In this document: in pieces, positions 8,271-17,859 of the stretch
Layout: each line of letters opens with the position of its first letter
Position numbering within the stretch: the stretch's first letter is position 1
DNA from: Parafrankia irregularis
GTDB lineage: Bacteria > Actinomycetota > Actinomycetes > Frankiales > Frankiaceae
Length of the DNA: 64,000 bases
Reading direction: 5' to 3'
Assembly: GCF_001536285.1 (NCBI RefSeq)
Contig: NZ_FAOZ01000024.1
Coordinates: forward strand, 1 to 64,000
Program-made: the position numbers and the translations under genes
The notes under the pieces: model-generated
What the model saw: the letters and a program-made list of their open reading frames with translations, nothing else
Told to the model about the DNA's origin: nothing
The model's database searches: none

Positions 8271-9634
8271 GGACCGTGCTGCCGTGGCTGCTTCTCGTGG
8301 CCTTTCTGCGACCACTGATGGAGATCTTCATCCTGGCCGCCGGTGAATGGTGGTTCCACACGACCTTCCGGCAGAACCGGGACCTCTTCTCCCGCTACAT
8401 AATCCAGATCACCACCGTCGGCCGGGAACAGGACAGGGTCAACGAGATCATTCGGGAGATCCGGTCCTACCCGATGACGATGGACTACGAGATCTGGGTT
8501 ACCAACGAGCCCGGCAACGGGGATGTCTACCCCGACGCCGACCGGGTCATCACCGTCCCGACCGACTTCAGCTGCGTGGCGCAGTACAAGGCCCGGGCGC
8601 TGGAGTTCAGCCGTATCGTCCGCCAGCATCTCGGCTACGACACGGCGGACACCAAGATTACATTCCTGGACGATGACACCTCACCGACCTGGGAATATCT
8701 GGAGACGGCCTATGCGGCCGACTACGACATCTGTCAGGGGGTGACGGCGCCGCGAATCGACTACGGCCGGGGGCCGTTCGCGCACTTCCTGCTGAGCCAC
8801 ATCGACGATCTGCGCTTCCACAACTGCATGACCTACTGCTCGTCGTTCCAGGGAATTCTGGGCCGCCCGCTGTTCGTCCACGGTGAGGGCCTGACCATCA
8901 CCGGCCACACCGAGCGGACCGTCACCTGGGACTGGCGGATCTTCGCCTCCGAGGATCTCACGTTCGGTTGCAACGCCGCCGCCGCCGGGCTGCGGTGGGG
9001 CTTCTTCCACGAGTACATCCAGCTGACCTCCCCGTGGACGTGGAAGGCGTACTTCAAGCAGCGCCGCCGGTGGATGTGGGGGAACATCCACGCCATCGTG
9101 AACCGGGACGTCCTGCCGCTCGGCGCGGCGATCCGGATAGCGATCCGGTATTTCCTCAGCCTCTTCACGTTCCTCGCGTCGGGTACCGCGGTCGTGCTGA
9201 TCCTCACCGACGTCATCGAGGTGGCCGGCTGGGCACACTCGCTGTTCTGGTGCTCGCTCGTGGTCTGGCTTGTGAACTTCGGGCTGAGTGGCTGGGTCAA
9301 CGCCGGGCTGCGCCGGCCCGGCCAGAGCAGCGCGAGCTTCTGGACCAACCGGGTCCTGCAGACCCTCGCCGCGGTCGTGCTCGCCCCGGTCACCGCGACC
9401 TTCACCATCGTCGCCCTCATCACCACCCTCTACATGGGCAACCCGCGCAGCTTCGAGGTCATCGCCAAGACCGCGGCGACCAGCGACCAGCGCGAGCGCG
9501 ACGGCCGTGACGGCGACGGCCGTGACAGCCGCGGTGACCAGACCACCGCGCCGACCATCCCGACGGCCCGGGGCGCCTCCACCACGGATGACACCCAGCG
9601 GGTGCCCTCCACGATCGGGGAGCGGCTCCGATGA
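8267..9634 (+). CDS. Family 2 processive-type membrane glycosyltransferase (Alg8/hyaluronan-synthase-like)
   Basis: 455 residues, starting in an ATGA overlap with the dehydrogenase. An N-terminal hydrophobic segment (WLLLVAFLRPLMEIFILAAG) precedes a GT-A domain with FLDDDTS near residues 133-139. Later come a TWDWRIFASEDLTFG acceptor-region segment and QRRRWMWGN near 265, the Q-x-x-R-W type signature of cellulose, hyaluronan and alginate polymerases. Two or more membrane segments and a polar Arg/Asp/Thr-rich tail follow. I infer polymerisation, and probably export, of a uronate-containing polysaccharide. No separate PilZ-domain partner was seen. The Drosophila egghead-type mannosyltransferases are another possible relative. 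Confidence 0.85.
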   Translation: MRTVLPWLLLVAFLRPLMEIFILAAGEWWFHTTFRQNRDLFSRYIIQITTVGREQDRVNEIIREIRSYPMTMDYEIWVTNEPGNGDVYPDADRVITVPTDFSCVAQYKARALEFSRIVRQHLGYDTADTKITFLDDDTSPTWEYLETAYAADYDICQGVTAPRIDYGRGPFAHFLLSHIDDLRFHNCMTYCSSFQGILGRPLFVHGEGLTITGHTERTVTWDWRIFASEDLTFGCNAAAAGLRWGFFHEYIQLTSPWTWKAYFKQRRRWMWGNIHAIVNRDVLPLGAAIRIAIRYFLSLFTFLASGTAVVLILTDVIEVAGWAHSLFWCSLVVWLVNFGLSGWVNAGLRRPGQSSASFWTNRVLQTLAAVVLAPVTATFTIVALITTLYMGNPRSFEVIAKTAATSDQRERDGRDGDGRDSRGDQTTAPTIPTARGASTTDDTQRVPSTIGERLR

Positions 9635-11061
9635 CCACGAGATCCCCGGCCCCGGCCGCCGGCTCGGCGAACGACCTGCTGACGGCGAACCACGCGCTGA
9701 CGGCGGCCCTGCTGCGCCGTGAGCGGTCCCGCAGGCGGGGTGTCCACCTGCTCATGGTGGTGATGACGCTGCTGTGCGCCGTGACGCTCAGTGTCACCGT
9801 CGGGCGCCAGTACCGGGAGCTGCAGTCCACCAGCGAGTTCTTCCACCGGCATGCCTACGTGCCGTCCTACGACCCGCTCAGCAACGTGATCCTCGGCCTG
9901 CCGCCCGACACCATCGACGTCCGGGACAGCGCGCCGGCGCCGGACATCCGCGGCATCACGCTGCGCCGGACCGAGATCGCCCTCGTCGCGGGGGGTGAAC
10001 TGGTCCGCAGTATCCCGCTGACGGGCCCGGTGACCGGCCTGCCGGATGTCGTCCGGGCGGTCGACGATCCATCCTGGATCGATCAGGACGGGCACGGGAA
10101 GGTCACGCTGCACGCGGCGCTGATCGTGTCACCGGGGGGGTCGCTGACCGTGACCGCGCCGGTCACGGATCTGGTGATGACCGTTCGTCGGGGGGTGCTG
10201 CTCGGCGTCGACGGCGGCCGGCTGACCCTCAACGGCGTCAACGTCCGGCCGGACACTGTCGGTGGGGACGTCAACCGCCACGCCGTCGACGAGCGGCGCC
10301 CGTTCATCGTCGCCACCCACCAGGCACATCTCGCGATCACCCGCAGCCACCTGAGCTACCTGGGCCGGGACTGGAACAGCTCCTACGGCGTCGCCTGGTC
10401 GGACGGCTCCACCGGGAGCATGACCCATTCCGAGGTGGACCACAGCTTCATCGGGACGTACACGGACCACGCCCGGGACGTGTTGATCGAGCAGAACTGG
10501 TTCCACGACAACACGCTCTACGGCGTCGACCCGCACAGCTATTCCACCAACATCTCCGTCCGGCACAACGTGAGTGAGCGCAACGGCCGGCACGGAATCA
10601 TCTTCTCGGACTTCGTCACCGGCGGCGTCGTCGAAGGCAACATCACCCGGGACAACCGGCTCAACGGCATCATGATGGACGCCTCCAGCACCGGTAACCG
10701 GATCATCGGCAACACGTCCACCGGGAACCGGGGCGACGGCATCGTGCTCGCCTCCTCGCCGGACAACGTGCTCGCGAACAACATGGTCACCGGCAACCGG
10801 GTCGGCATCCACGCTCGGGGCGACCGTGCGAACGTCCAGGTCCGCGGGAACACGGTCGAGGGCAACCAGCTGGCCAGCCAGAGCGTCGAGCTGGCCGGAA
10901 ACACCGTGCGGGACAACGGCGACCAGTGGCGGCCGCGGGTCCTGATCGGGATCTGGTCGGCGGTGCCGCTGGTCGTGGTGCTGCTGGCCGGCGTGACCGG
11001 GCTGGCGCGCCGGCGGCGGGACCGGATGAGCGGCCGCCCGGCGCTGGCGGTCGGGGCCTGA
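9631..11061 (+). CDS. AlgG-like right-handed parallel beta-helix protein, membrane-anchored
   Basis: 476 residues, starting in an ATGA overlap with the glycosyltransferase. One membrane segment lies near residues 29-50 and a second at the C-terminus (VPLVVVLLAGVTGLA followed by an Arg-rich stop-transfer). The large part between them is predicted outside the cell. It has the iterated Asn/Gly/Val pattern of a parallel beta-helix (RHGIIF, NRLNGIMMD, NRGDGIVLA, NRVGIHA). Residues 300-302 are D-P-H, matching the first three residues of the AlgG DPHD active-site motif, and HGIIFS matches the AlgG HGIIVS region. From memory AlgG has an Arg after HGIIVS; here it is Asp. C5-epimerisation of a polyuronate is the favoured role, with a beta-helix lyase as the alternative. 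Confidence 0.8.
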   Translation: MTTRSPAPAAGSANDLLTANHALTAALLRRERSRRRGVHLLMVVMTLLCAVTLSVTVGRQYRELQSTSEFFHRHAYVPSYDPLSNVILGLPPDTIDVRDSAPAPDIRGITLRRTEIALVAGGELVRSIPLTGPVTGLPDVVRAVDDPSWIDQDGHGKVTLHAALIVSPGGSLTVTAPVTDLVMTVRRGVLLGVDGGRLTLNGVNVRPDTVGGDVNRHAVDERRPFIVATHQAHLAITRSHLSYLGRDWNSSYGVAWSDGSTGSMTHSEVDHSFIGTYTDHARDVLIEQNWFHDNTLYGVDPHSYSTNISVRHNVSERNGRHGIIFSDFVTGGVVEGNITRDNRLNGIMMDASSTGNRIIGNTSTGNRGDGIVLASSPDNVLANNMVTGNRVGIHARGDRANVQVRGNTVEGNQLASQSVELAGNTVRDNGDQWRPRVLIGIWSAVPLVVVLLAGVTGLARRRRDRMSGRPALAVGA

Positions 11062-11089
11062 CTTGGCCGCCGGTGGAGGCACACCGACC

Positions 11090-13450
11090 GTGCCCGGCCC
11101 ACGGGCGTCCGACCAGCGATCCCTGGGCACGACGTTCGCCTATCCGGGCCTGCTCTACCCGCGGGTGACCGACGCGCGGCCGCCCACCCCGGCCGCGCCC
11201 GTCGGCACCGGGCCCGCTCCGGCCGTACCCGTCGCGGACACGCCGGACAGCCCCGACCGGGCCGGCGGTCCCGACCGGGCCGGCGGTCCCGACCGGGCCG
11301 GCGGGCTGGACACGACGGACGGGTCGCCTGGTCGGCTCAGAAAGTTCCGGCCGGATATCGAGGGCCTGCGCGCGGTCGCGGTGATTTTGGTCGTCCTCGG
11401 CCACTCCGGACTGGCCCTTCCCGGTGGCTTCGTCGGGGTCGACGTGTTCTTCGTGATCTCCGGCTTTCTCATCACCCGGCAGTTGATCACGGAAAGATCC
11501 GCCCGCGGACGAATCTCGCTGGCCGGGTTCTACGCCCGCCGGGCCCGGCGGATCGTGCCGGCCGCCACGGTCGTGATCGTGGCGACGATGCTCGGCGCCT
11601 GGCGGTGGGTGTCGCCGCTGCGCATCCACTCGACCGGTGTCGACGCGGCGCTGTCGGCCGTGTCTGCGATCAATATCCGGCTGGCCCAGGCCGGCACCGA
11701 CTACCTCCGGGCGGAAGGCCCGCCCTCGCCGTTCCAGCATTTCTGGTCGCTGGCGGTCGAGGAGCAGTTCTACGCGGTGTGGCCGTTGCTGCTCGTCGTG
11801 ACGGCCGCGCTGGTCGGCCCGGCCCGACGGCGGCGCACCGGCCCGGTCGCGGTGCTGCTGCTCGTGGTGGTGGCGGCGTCGCTGACCCTCAGCGCGCTCC
11901 TCACGCCGCGGTCGGCGCCCTGGGCCTACTTCGGCAGCCACACCCGGGCCTGGGAGCTGGCACTGGGCGCGCTGGTCGCGTTGGGAGCACCGCGGCTGGG
12001 CCGGCTGCGGCCAGCCCTGTCCGCACAGCTGACCTGGCTGGGGCTCGCCGGCATCCTGGTGGCCGCCTGCGTGTTCGGCGAGGACACGCTGTACCCCGGG
12101 CTGGTGGCAGTGCTGCCGGTCGCGGGGTCGGCACTGGTCATCGCCGGCGGGTGCGCCGCGCCGCGCCGCGGCGCCGAACTGCTGCTGCGCCGGCGGCCGT
12201 GCCAGCTGGTGGGACGGGTCAGCTACTCCTGGTACCTGTGGCACTGGCCGGTGCTGGTTCTCTGGCCGCTGGCCTCCGGGGAGCCGCTGCGCACGGGTGA
12301 GAAGCTCGCCGCAATCGCACTGTCGCTGGTGCTCGCGGTCCTCACGTACCACCTGGTCGAGAACCCGATCCGGCGCAGGCCGGTGCTGGCCCGGCGGCCG
12401 GCGCTGGGGCTGGGGCTCGGCCTGGTCTCGTCCGGTGCCGCGGTGGTGGTCGCGCTCCTCGTCGCTCAGGCCGCCGCGCTGCCCACGGGCGGCCCGACGG
12501 CGACCACCAGCCTGGCCGCGGCCGTCGGGGCGACGGTCGGCCCCGGCCCGCTCAGCCCGGACGGACCGGCCGCCTCAGGTGCCGACCCGGCTGCCTCAGG
12601 TGCCGACCCGGCCGGCACGGGTGCCGTCACGGTTCGGTCCGCGGCGCTCACCGGGCTGATCGAGCAGTCACTGGACCTCGGCGACCTGCCGGGGGGCCTG
12701 CGGCCGTCGCTGGAGCAGGCCCCGAACGACTACAAGTCGAACCGGTGCTACACCTCGATCACCAGCGGCACCCCGACGGACTGCGTCTACGGCGACCCGC
12801 AGGGCCGGCGGACGGTGGTGCTGTTCGGTGACTCCCACGCCAACCAGTGGTTCAACGCGATGGACGAGGTGAGCCGGCGGAACGGCTGGCGGCTCGTCCC
12901 GTACACGAAGGGCGGCTGCCCGCCGGCGGACTACCCGAACTTCGTCCTGGAGACCCTCAAGCGGGTCTACACCGAGTGCAACACCTGGCGTGCCGACGTG
13001 CTGGGCCGGATCAGGGCACTGTCGCCCGACCTGGTGGTCATCGGCTCGGAGGCGCGGACGGAGGCGATTCGGGTCGGGCCCGGGGGCATGACGAAGGTCG
13101 TGCGCGACCTGCGCTCGACCGGGGCCAAGGTCGTCCTCATCGAGGACACCCCCTACCCGGGCTTCGACGTGCCGGACTGCCTGGCCCGGAACCCGACGAA
13201 CGTTCGCAGGTGCATTGTTCGGGTCGCCGGCGCGAAACTGACCGAACCGCAGCGCGCCATCGAGATCAGGGGTGCGGCGGCCGGCGGGGCGATGCTCGTC
13301 GACCCGGTTCCGTGGCTGTGCACGAAGGACGAGTGCCCGCCGATTATCGGTGACACCATCGTGTACTACGACAAGAGCCACATAACCGGGACGTATTCGA
13401 CGGCGTTGGCGTCCTATCTCGGTCCGGCCCTTGTGCGGCTGGCCGGCTGA
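11090..13450 (+). CDS. OafA-type membrane acyltransferase with C-terminal SGNH domain
   Basis: About 786 residues from GTG at 11090, with GGAGG upstream. A TTG at 11063 would add nine residues. The first 85 or so residues are a Pro/Ala/Asp-rich linker with DRAGGP repeats. The acyltransferase-3 domain follows (FRPDIEGLRAVAVILVVLGH, then GGFVGVDVFFVISGFLIT and FWSLAVEEQFYAVWPLL) with about ten membrane segments. The C-terminal SGNH part has GDSH at residues 580-583 and D-x-x-H (DKSH) at 761-764. Proteins of this architecture O-acetylate cell-surface or exported polysaccharides. The gene lies 28 bases after the beta-helix gene, so acylation of the same polymer is inferred. Confidence 0.88.
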   Translation: MPGPRASDQRSLGTTFAYPGLLYPRVTDARPPTPAAPVGTGPAPAVPVADTPDSPDRAGGPDRAGGPDRAGGLDTTDGSPGRLRKFRPDIEGLRAVAVILVVLGHSGLALPGGFVGVDVFFVISGFLITRQLITERSARGRISLAGFYARRARRIVPAATVVIVATMLGAWRWVSPLRIHSTGVDAALSAVSAINIRLAQAGTDYLRAEGPPSPFQHFWSLAVEEQFYAVWPLLLVVTAALVGPARRRRTGPVAVLLLVVVAASLTLSALLTPRSAPWAYFGSHTRAWELALGALVALGAPRLGRLRPALSAQLTWLGLAGILVAACVFGEDTLYPGLVAVLPVAGSALVIAGGCAAPRRGAELLLRRRPCQLVGRVSYSWYLWHWPVLVLWPLASGEPLRTGEKLAAIALSLVLAVLTYHLVENPIRRRPVLARRPALGLGLGLVSSGAAVVVALLVAQAAALPTGGPTATTSLAAAVGATVGPGPLSPDGPAASGADPAASGADPAGTGAVTVRSAALTGLIEQSLDLGDLPGGLRPSLEQAPNDYKSNRCYTSITSGTPTDCVYGDPQGRRTVVLFGDSHANQWFNAMDEVSRRNGWRLVPYTKGGCPPADYPNFVLETLKRVYTECNTWRADVLGRIRALSPDLVVIGSEARTEAIRVGPGGMTKVVRDLRSTGAKVVLIEDTPYPGFDVPDCLARNPTNVRRCIVRVAGAKLTEPQRAIEIRGAAAGGAMLVDPVPWLCTKDECPPIIGDTIVYYDKSHITGTYSTALASYLGPALVRLAG
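11258..11311 (+). repeat. 18-bp in-frame tandem repeat
   Basis: Three copies of an 18-bp unit, gaccgggccggcggtccc and variants, encode DRAGGP in the cytoplasmic N-terminal linker of the acyltransferase. Confidence 0.8.
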
Positions 13451-13483
13451 CCTGACCGGTCCGCAGGTGTTTCACCGGCGATA

Positions 13484-13555
13484 CTGAGCCTTTTCCATCT
13501 CACGGAGCACGGTCAGCGATGCCGCGGATCCGAGTCGACGATGGAAAAGGCTCAG
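13484..13555. promoter_or_regulatory. 16-bp inverted repeat between acyltransferase and lyase genes
   Basis: The arm at 13484-13499 (CTGAGCCTTTTCCATC) is the exact reverse complement of 13540-13555, with a 40-base spacer. It falls in the 224-base gap between the acyltransferase stop and the lyase start. It could be an RNA stem-loop separating the two transcripts, a binding site, or the ends of a small inserted element. Confidence 0.55.
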
Positions 13556-13674
13556 CCGGGCGCGGCCTGCACCGCCCCGGGCCGCTGTCAGGAGCAACAT
13601 GTGGTCCTGCGCCCGCGGGGAACGGGTGACGCCCAGCGGCAGAAGAGACAAAACGCGGGTCGGGGGAGAACGCG

Positions 13675-14565
13675 GTGAGTGCAGGGTCGCGACGGAGTGT
13701 GCTGCTGGCGGCGCTGCTCGGTGCCGGTGCCGGTGCCTTGGCGGGCTGTACGTCCGGTCCGCGGCACGGTGATCCCGAACGTGCTCCCGAGGTGCCGCTG
13801 CTGGCTCCGGCGACCACGCCCGTCGCCCCGCGTCTGCAGAGCTTCTTCGGGCCCGAGCTGGTCATCCGCCGGCACGGCTCCTACGGCCTGGAGCGGGTGG
13901 CCGTGCGGCCGGCCGGCGCGGGCTGCGGGTGGAGGTCCATCCGGGTCGGCTACCCGGCCGGGTCGGCCAGTCAGCTGTCGGTCGAGCGCGACGGTGCGCC
14001 CTCCGGCGGCGCGCAGGCCTATCTCCTTTTTCGGGACGGCCCCCGCGACGACGTCCACCTCAGCTACCGGATCCGTTTTCAGGAAGGTTTCCAGTTTGCC
14101 CGGGGTGGCAAGCTGCCAGGTCTTTTCGGTGGTGACCACGTGGCTGGTGGGCACACTCCGGACGGCACCAACGGATTCTCCACGAGATACATGTGGCGTG
14201 CCGGCGGAAAAGGGCAGGTGTATGCCTACCTGCCGACGTCGACGGATTACGGGACGACTCTGGGCCTGGGTACCTGGGAATTCGTCCCGGGGCGCTGGGC
14301 GGTGGTGCAGCAGCAGGTTCGGCTCAACACCCCGGGCCTGGCCGACGGTTCGGTGGTCGTCTGGGTGGACGGCCACGAGGTCTTCCGCCAGGACGGAGTG
14401 CTCTTCCGTACCACGCCGGCGCTGCGGATCGAGGGGGTCTTCTTCTCCACCTTCTTCGGCGGCGACGACCTGAGCTGGGCCAGCCCAATCAATCAGTACG
14501 CGGACTTCGCGACCTTCGTGGTCTCGGACCGCTTCATCGAGGCGGCTCCCGCCGGCCTGTGCTGA
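13675..14565 (+). CDS. Polysaccharide lyase family 14-like lipoprotein
   Basis: 296 residues. GTG at 13675 has GGGGGAGAA upstream. Residues 1-25 are a lipoprotein signal with lipobox LAGC (Cys25), so the protein should be anchored outside the membrane. The mature part has the pattern I associate with PL14 alginate/glucuronan lyases: VHLSYRIRFQEGFQFARGGK, LPGLFGG, GFSTRYMWR, GRWAVVQQQVRLNTPG, VVWVDG, FFSTFFGG and a closing YADFATFVV. PL14 members cut polyuronates by beta-elimination; vAL-1 acts on glucuronate polymers. Next to the dehydrogenase, polymerase and epimerase-like genes this points to trimming or release of the locus's own polymer. The PL14 assignment is from remembered pattern, not an alignment. 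Confidence 0.72.
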   Translation: MSAGSRRSVLLAALLGAGAGALAGCTSGPRHGDPERAPEVPLLAPATTPVAPRLQSFFGPELVIRRHGSYGLERVAVRPAGAGCGWRSIRVGYPAGSASQLSVERDGAPSGGAQAYLLFRDGPRDDVHLSYRIRFQEGFQFARGGKLPGLFGGDHVAGGHTPDGTNGFSTRYMWRAGGKGQVYAYLPTSTDYGTTLGLGTWEFVPGRWAVVQQQVRLNTPGLADGSVVVWVDGHEVFRQDGVLFRTTPALRIEGVFFSTFFGGDDLSWASPINQYADFATFVVSDRFIEAAPAGLC

Positions 14566-14570
14566 GACGA

Positions 14571-14680
14571 TTCTGGTCGTTGGGGAGCCTGCCGCGAGAT
14601 CCCGGGCCTCGGCTTTTGGCTGCTGCCGAGCAAGAGTTGAGGATTTTGGTCGTCCTGGCAGCCAAAATCCTCAACTCCTG
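14571..14680. repeat. Dispersed hairpin repeat, long copy
   Basis: About 110 bases beginning GATTCTGGTCGTTGG, with a GCTGCTGCCGAGCAAGAG box, and ending in a 16-bp perfect hairpin (14634-14649 with 14662-14677, core GAGGATTTTGG). The same order of blocks recurs at 62470-62579. It lies directly after the lyase gene and is non-coding. Confidence 0.8.
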
Positions 14681-14780
14681 CGTATTGCCAAACGGTCCTG
14701 CGCCCGTTTTATCTTTCTTGAGGTGAATTGCCGGCGCGGTGCGACGGCGCCGGATGTACCGAATGCTGACCAGGCCCGGC

Positions 14781-14822
14781 GGCCGCGCATGGGCGCGCAC
14801 GGCTGTGCGCCCATGCGCGGCC
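14781..14822. terminator. Probable bidirectional hairpin between lyase and Tex genes
   Basis: A perfect 16-bp GC stem (14781-14796 with 14807-14822) with a 10-base loop ends two bases before the Tex stop codon. There is no T-run, as is common in high-GC actinobacteria. It sits where two convergent genes meet. Confidence 0.65.
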
Positions 14823-14824
14823 AG

Positions 14825-17431
14825 CTACCGACGGCCGCGGCGTCGGCTGTCCCGGCTGTCGTTGCCGCTGTCTCCCAGGGTGACCTCGTTTCCGGTCACC
14901 AGACCCGCGCGGCGCAGCGCGTCGGCCAGCGCGCCGTCGGTACGCCCGCCGCCGCGCTGACCGCCGCCGCCACGCTGGCCGCCACCGCCACCACCACCGC
15001 GCTGGCCGCCACCGTCGCGCTGGCCACCGCCACCGCCGCCACGACGCTGGCCGCCACCGCCACCGCGCCCGCCGGCCGACTCACCCGAGGACCCTCCGGC
15101 CGCCTGGCCGCCGTCCCGCCCGGCGCCACCGCGGCCGGCCCCGCCTCGGCCGCCACCGCGACCCGTGCGCCGCTCGCCCTGGCCACCGCCACCGCCACCG
15201 CCGGCCTCCGCCGTGCCCGGTGCCGCGTCGTCCAGCCGCAGGGTGAGCGAGATCCGCTTGCGCGGGATGTCGACGTCGAGCACCTTCACCCGCACGATGT
15301 CACCGGGCTTGGCGACATCCCGGGGGTCGCTGACGAAGTTCTTCGACATCGCCGAGACATGGACGAGCCCGTCCTGGTGCACGCCGATGTCGATGAAGGC
15401 ACCGAACGCCGCGACGTTCGTGACGACGCCCTCCAGGACCATGCCGGGCGTCAGGTCGGCGAGCGTCTCCACGCCTTCGGTGAACTCCGCGGTGCGGAAC
15501 GCCGGCCGCGGGTCACGGCCGGGCTTCTCCAGCTCGGCCAGGATGTCCGTCACGGTCGGCAGACCGACGGCGTCGTCGACGAAGTCCGTCGGCCGCAGCC
15601 CGCGCAGGGTCTTCGTGTCACCGATCAGGGCCGCCAGCTCGCCGCCGGCGACGGACAGGATGCGGCGCACGACCGGGTATGACTCCGGGTGCACGCTGGA
15701 GCTGTCGAGCGGGTCGTCGCCGCCGCGGATGCGCAGGAAGCCGGCGCACTGCTCGAACGCCTTGGGCCCGAGCCGCGGGACGTCGAGCAGGCCCGTCCTG
15801 GACCGGAACGGGCCGTTGGCGTCACGGTGGCGGACGATGTTGTCGGCCAGTCCGCCGCCGATGCCGGAGACGCGGGCCAGCAGCGGCGCCGAGGCGGTGT
15901 TGACGTCCACCCCGACCGCGTTCACGCAGTCCTCGACGACCGCGTCCAGCGAGGAGGACAGCCGGGTCTCGGACAGGTCGTGCTGGTACTGACCGACCCC
16001 GATCGACTTCGGGTCGATCTTGACGAGCTCGGCCAGCGGGTCCTGCAGCCGGCGCGCGATCGACACCGCACCGCGCAGGGAGACGTCCAGCGCGGGCAGT
16101 TCCTGCGAGGCGAAGGCCGACGCCGAGTACACCGACGCACCGGCCTCGGAGACCATGACCTTGGTCAGCTTCAGGTCCGGGTGCCGGCGGATCAGGTCCT
16201 CGGCGAGCTTGTCGGTCTCCCGCGACGCGGTGCCGTTGCCGATGGCGACCAGGTCGACGTTGTGATCGGTGGCGAGCCGCGCCAGGGTGGCGATCGACTC
16301 GTCCCAGCGGCGGGCCGGCACGTGCGGGTAGATGGTGTCGGTCGCGACGACCTTGCCGGTGGCGTCGACCACCGCCACCTTCACGCCGGTGCGGAAGCCG
16401 GGGTCGAGGCCGAGAGTGCGCCGCTCCCCGGCGGGGGCGGCGAGCAGCAGGTCGCGCAGGTTCGCGGCGAAGACCCGCACGGCGGTGTCCTCGGCGGCTG
16501 TCCACAGCCGCATCCGCAGGTCCACGCCGAGGTGGACGAGGATCCGCGTCCGCCAGGCCCAGCGGACGCTGTCGAGCAGCCAACGGTCGGCCGGACGGCC
16601 CTCGTCGGCGATGTCGAAGCGGTCGGCGATGCGCCGCTCGTAGTCGCTGGGGCCGGCCGCCGCCGGTTCGGCCGGGTCGACGGGCGCGTCCGGCTCCAGG
16701 CTGAGGTCGAGCGCCTCCTCCTTCTCACCGCGGAACATCGCGAGGATGCGGTGCGACGGGAGCTTGGTGAAGGGCTCGGCGAAGTCGAAGTAGTCGGCGA
16801 ACTTGGCGCCGTCGGACTCCTTGCCCTCGCGCACCCGGCTGACGAGGAAACCGCGCGACCACATCCGCTCCCGCAGGTCGCCGATCAGGTCGGCGTCCTC
16901 CGCGAAGCGCTCGACCAGGATGGCGCGGGCGCCTTCCAGCGCGGCGGTCTCGTCGGCGACGCCCTTCTCCGCGTCGACGTAGGCCGCGGCGGCCGTACGC
17001 GGGTCGAGGGTGCGGTCGGCGAGCAGGGCATCGGCGAGCGGCTCCAGCCCGGCCTCGCGCGCGATCTGCGCCTTCGTGCGGCGCTTCGGCTTGTAGGGGA
17101 GGTAGATGTCCTCCAGCCGGGCCTTCGTCTCGGCGGCCATGATCTGCGCCTCGAGCGCGTCGTCAAGCTTGCCCTGACTGCGGATGGAGTCGAGGATCGC
17201 CGCCCGGCGCTCCTCGAGCTCCCGCAGGTAGCGCAGCCGCTCCTCCAGCGCGCGCAGCTGCGCGTCGTCGAGGGTGCCGGTCGCCTCCTTGCGGTACCGG
17301 GCGATGAACGGCACGGTCGCCCCGCCGTCGAGCAGTTCGATCGCCGAGGCCACCTGCCCCTCGCGTACGCCCAGCTCCGCGGCGATCCGCGCCTGGACAG
17401 TCACCGTCTCCGGGAGGGACACCGTCGTCAC
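14825..17431 (-). CDS. tex: Tex family RNA-binding transcription accessory protein
   Basis: About 868 residues. The N-terminal helical domain has [13 protein letters not shown]; a YqgF-like nuclease fold starts near residue 337 ([18 protein letters not shown]); a helix-hairpin-helix region follows ([19 protein letters not shown]). An S1 RNA-binding domain lies near 658-728 ([28 protein letters not shown]). All are in the order of Tex from other bacteria. The tail of about 120 residues is an extreme Gly/Arg RGG-type repeat ending in basic residues, longer than in most Tex proteins and likely to add RNA affinity. Tex acts on transcription complexes and RNA in the cytoplasm. Starts at TTG 17440, GTG 17431 and GTG 17422 are all possible. 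Single-gene unit. Confidence 0.93.
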   Translation of the reverse strand: MTTVSLPETVTVQARIAAELGVREGQVASAIELLDGGATVPFIARYRKEATGTLDDAQLRALEERLRYLRELEERRAAILDSIRSQGKLDDALEAQIMAAETKARLEDIYLPYKPKRRTKAQIAREAGLEPLADALLADRTLDPRTAAAAYVDAEKGVADETAALEGARAILVERFAEDADLIGDLRERMWSRGFLVSRVREGKESDGAKFADYFDFAEPFTKLPSHRILAMFRGEKEEALDLSLEPDAPVDPAEPAAAGPSDYERRIADRFDIADEGRPADRWLLDSVRWAWRTRILVHLGVDLRMRLWTAAEDTAVRVFAANLRDLLLAAPAGERRTLGLDPGFRTGVKVAVVDATGKVVATDTIYPHVPARRWDESIATLARLATDHNVDLVAIGNGTASRETDKLAEDLIRRHPDLKLTKVMVSEAGASVYSASAFASQELPALDVSLRGAVSIARRLQDPLAELVKIDPKSIGVGQYQHDLSETRLSSSLDAVVEDCVNAVGVDVNTASAPLLARVSGIGGGLADNIVRHRDANGPFRSRTGLLDVPRLGPKAFEQCAGFLRIRGGDDPLDSSSVHPESYPVVRRILSVAGGELAALIGDTKTLRGLRPTDFVDDAVGLPTVTDILAELEKPGRDPRPAFRTAEFTEGVETLADLTPGMVLEGVVTNVAAFGAFIDIGVHQDGLVHVSAMSKNFVSDPRDVAKPGDIVRVKVLDVDIPRKRISLTLRLDDAAPGTAEAGGGGGGGQGERRTGRGGGRGGAGRGGAGRDGGQAAGGSSGESAGGRGGGGGQRRGGGGGGQRDGGGQRGGGGGGGQRGGGGQRGGGRTDGALADALRRAGLVTGNEVTLGDSGNDSRDSRRRGRR

Positions 17432-17859
17432 GATCCGCAACCGCCTTTGCCTGTGTCCTCATCGTCCCCGCCGGTACCTCTCCCGGGGGTTGGTACTCCA
17501 GATAATCCCTCTTCACCGATCGCCCGTGGCGGTCGGGGGGAGCACGGTGCCCCGGCGGGACTCGTTGGTGCGGGCACGCGCACATGGTCACGTCTGTACT
17601 TTTTGTGCTTATTCGGCGTGCTGGGCGCGCTTCGTCCCCCGGCTCGGGGATGCCACCGCCGGGCAGCCTCGGGCAGCCCCGAGCCGTGGCGCAGGTCTGT
17701 GCCCGCACCGGGCCCGCCCTGTGCCCGCCCTGGAAGTGCCCCGCTGTGATCCGGTGGCCTTCCGCGCGGCCACGCCGGGGATGGATACGGACCGTGACCG
17801 TGGTCCGCCGGTCGCCCGGTCGCCCGGTCGCCGGCGTTGGCGCGTTGCCGCTGGCCGGG
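17432..17859. other. Intergenic region upstream of tex
   Basis: About 430 bases between two minus-strand genes. Only shadow frames are present and no hairpin or repeat stands out. It should contain the tex promoter. Confidence 0.5.

Noticed and set aside
15689-17749. 686-residue plus-strand frame
   Set aside because: Antisense to tex, whose domains are all recognisable.
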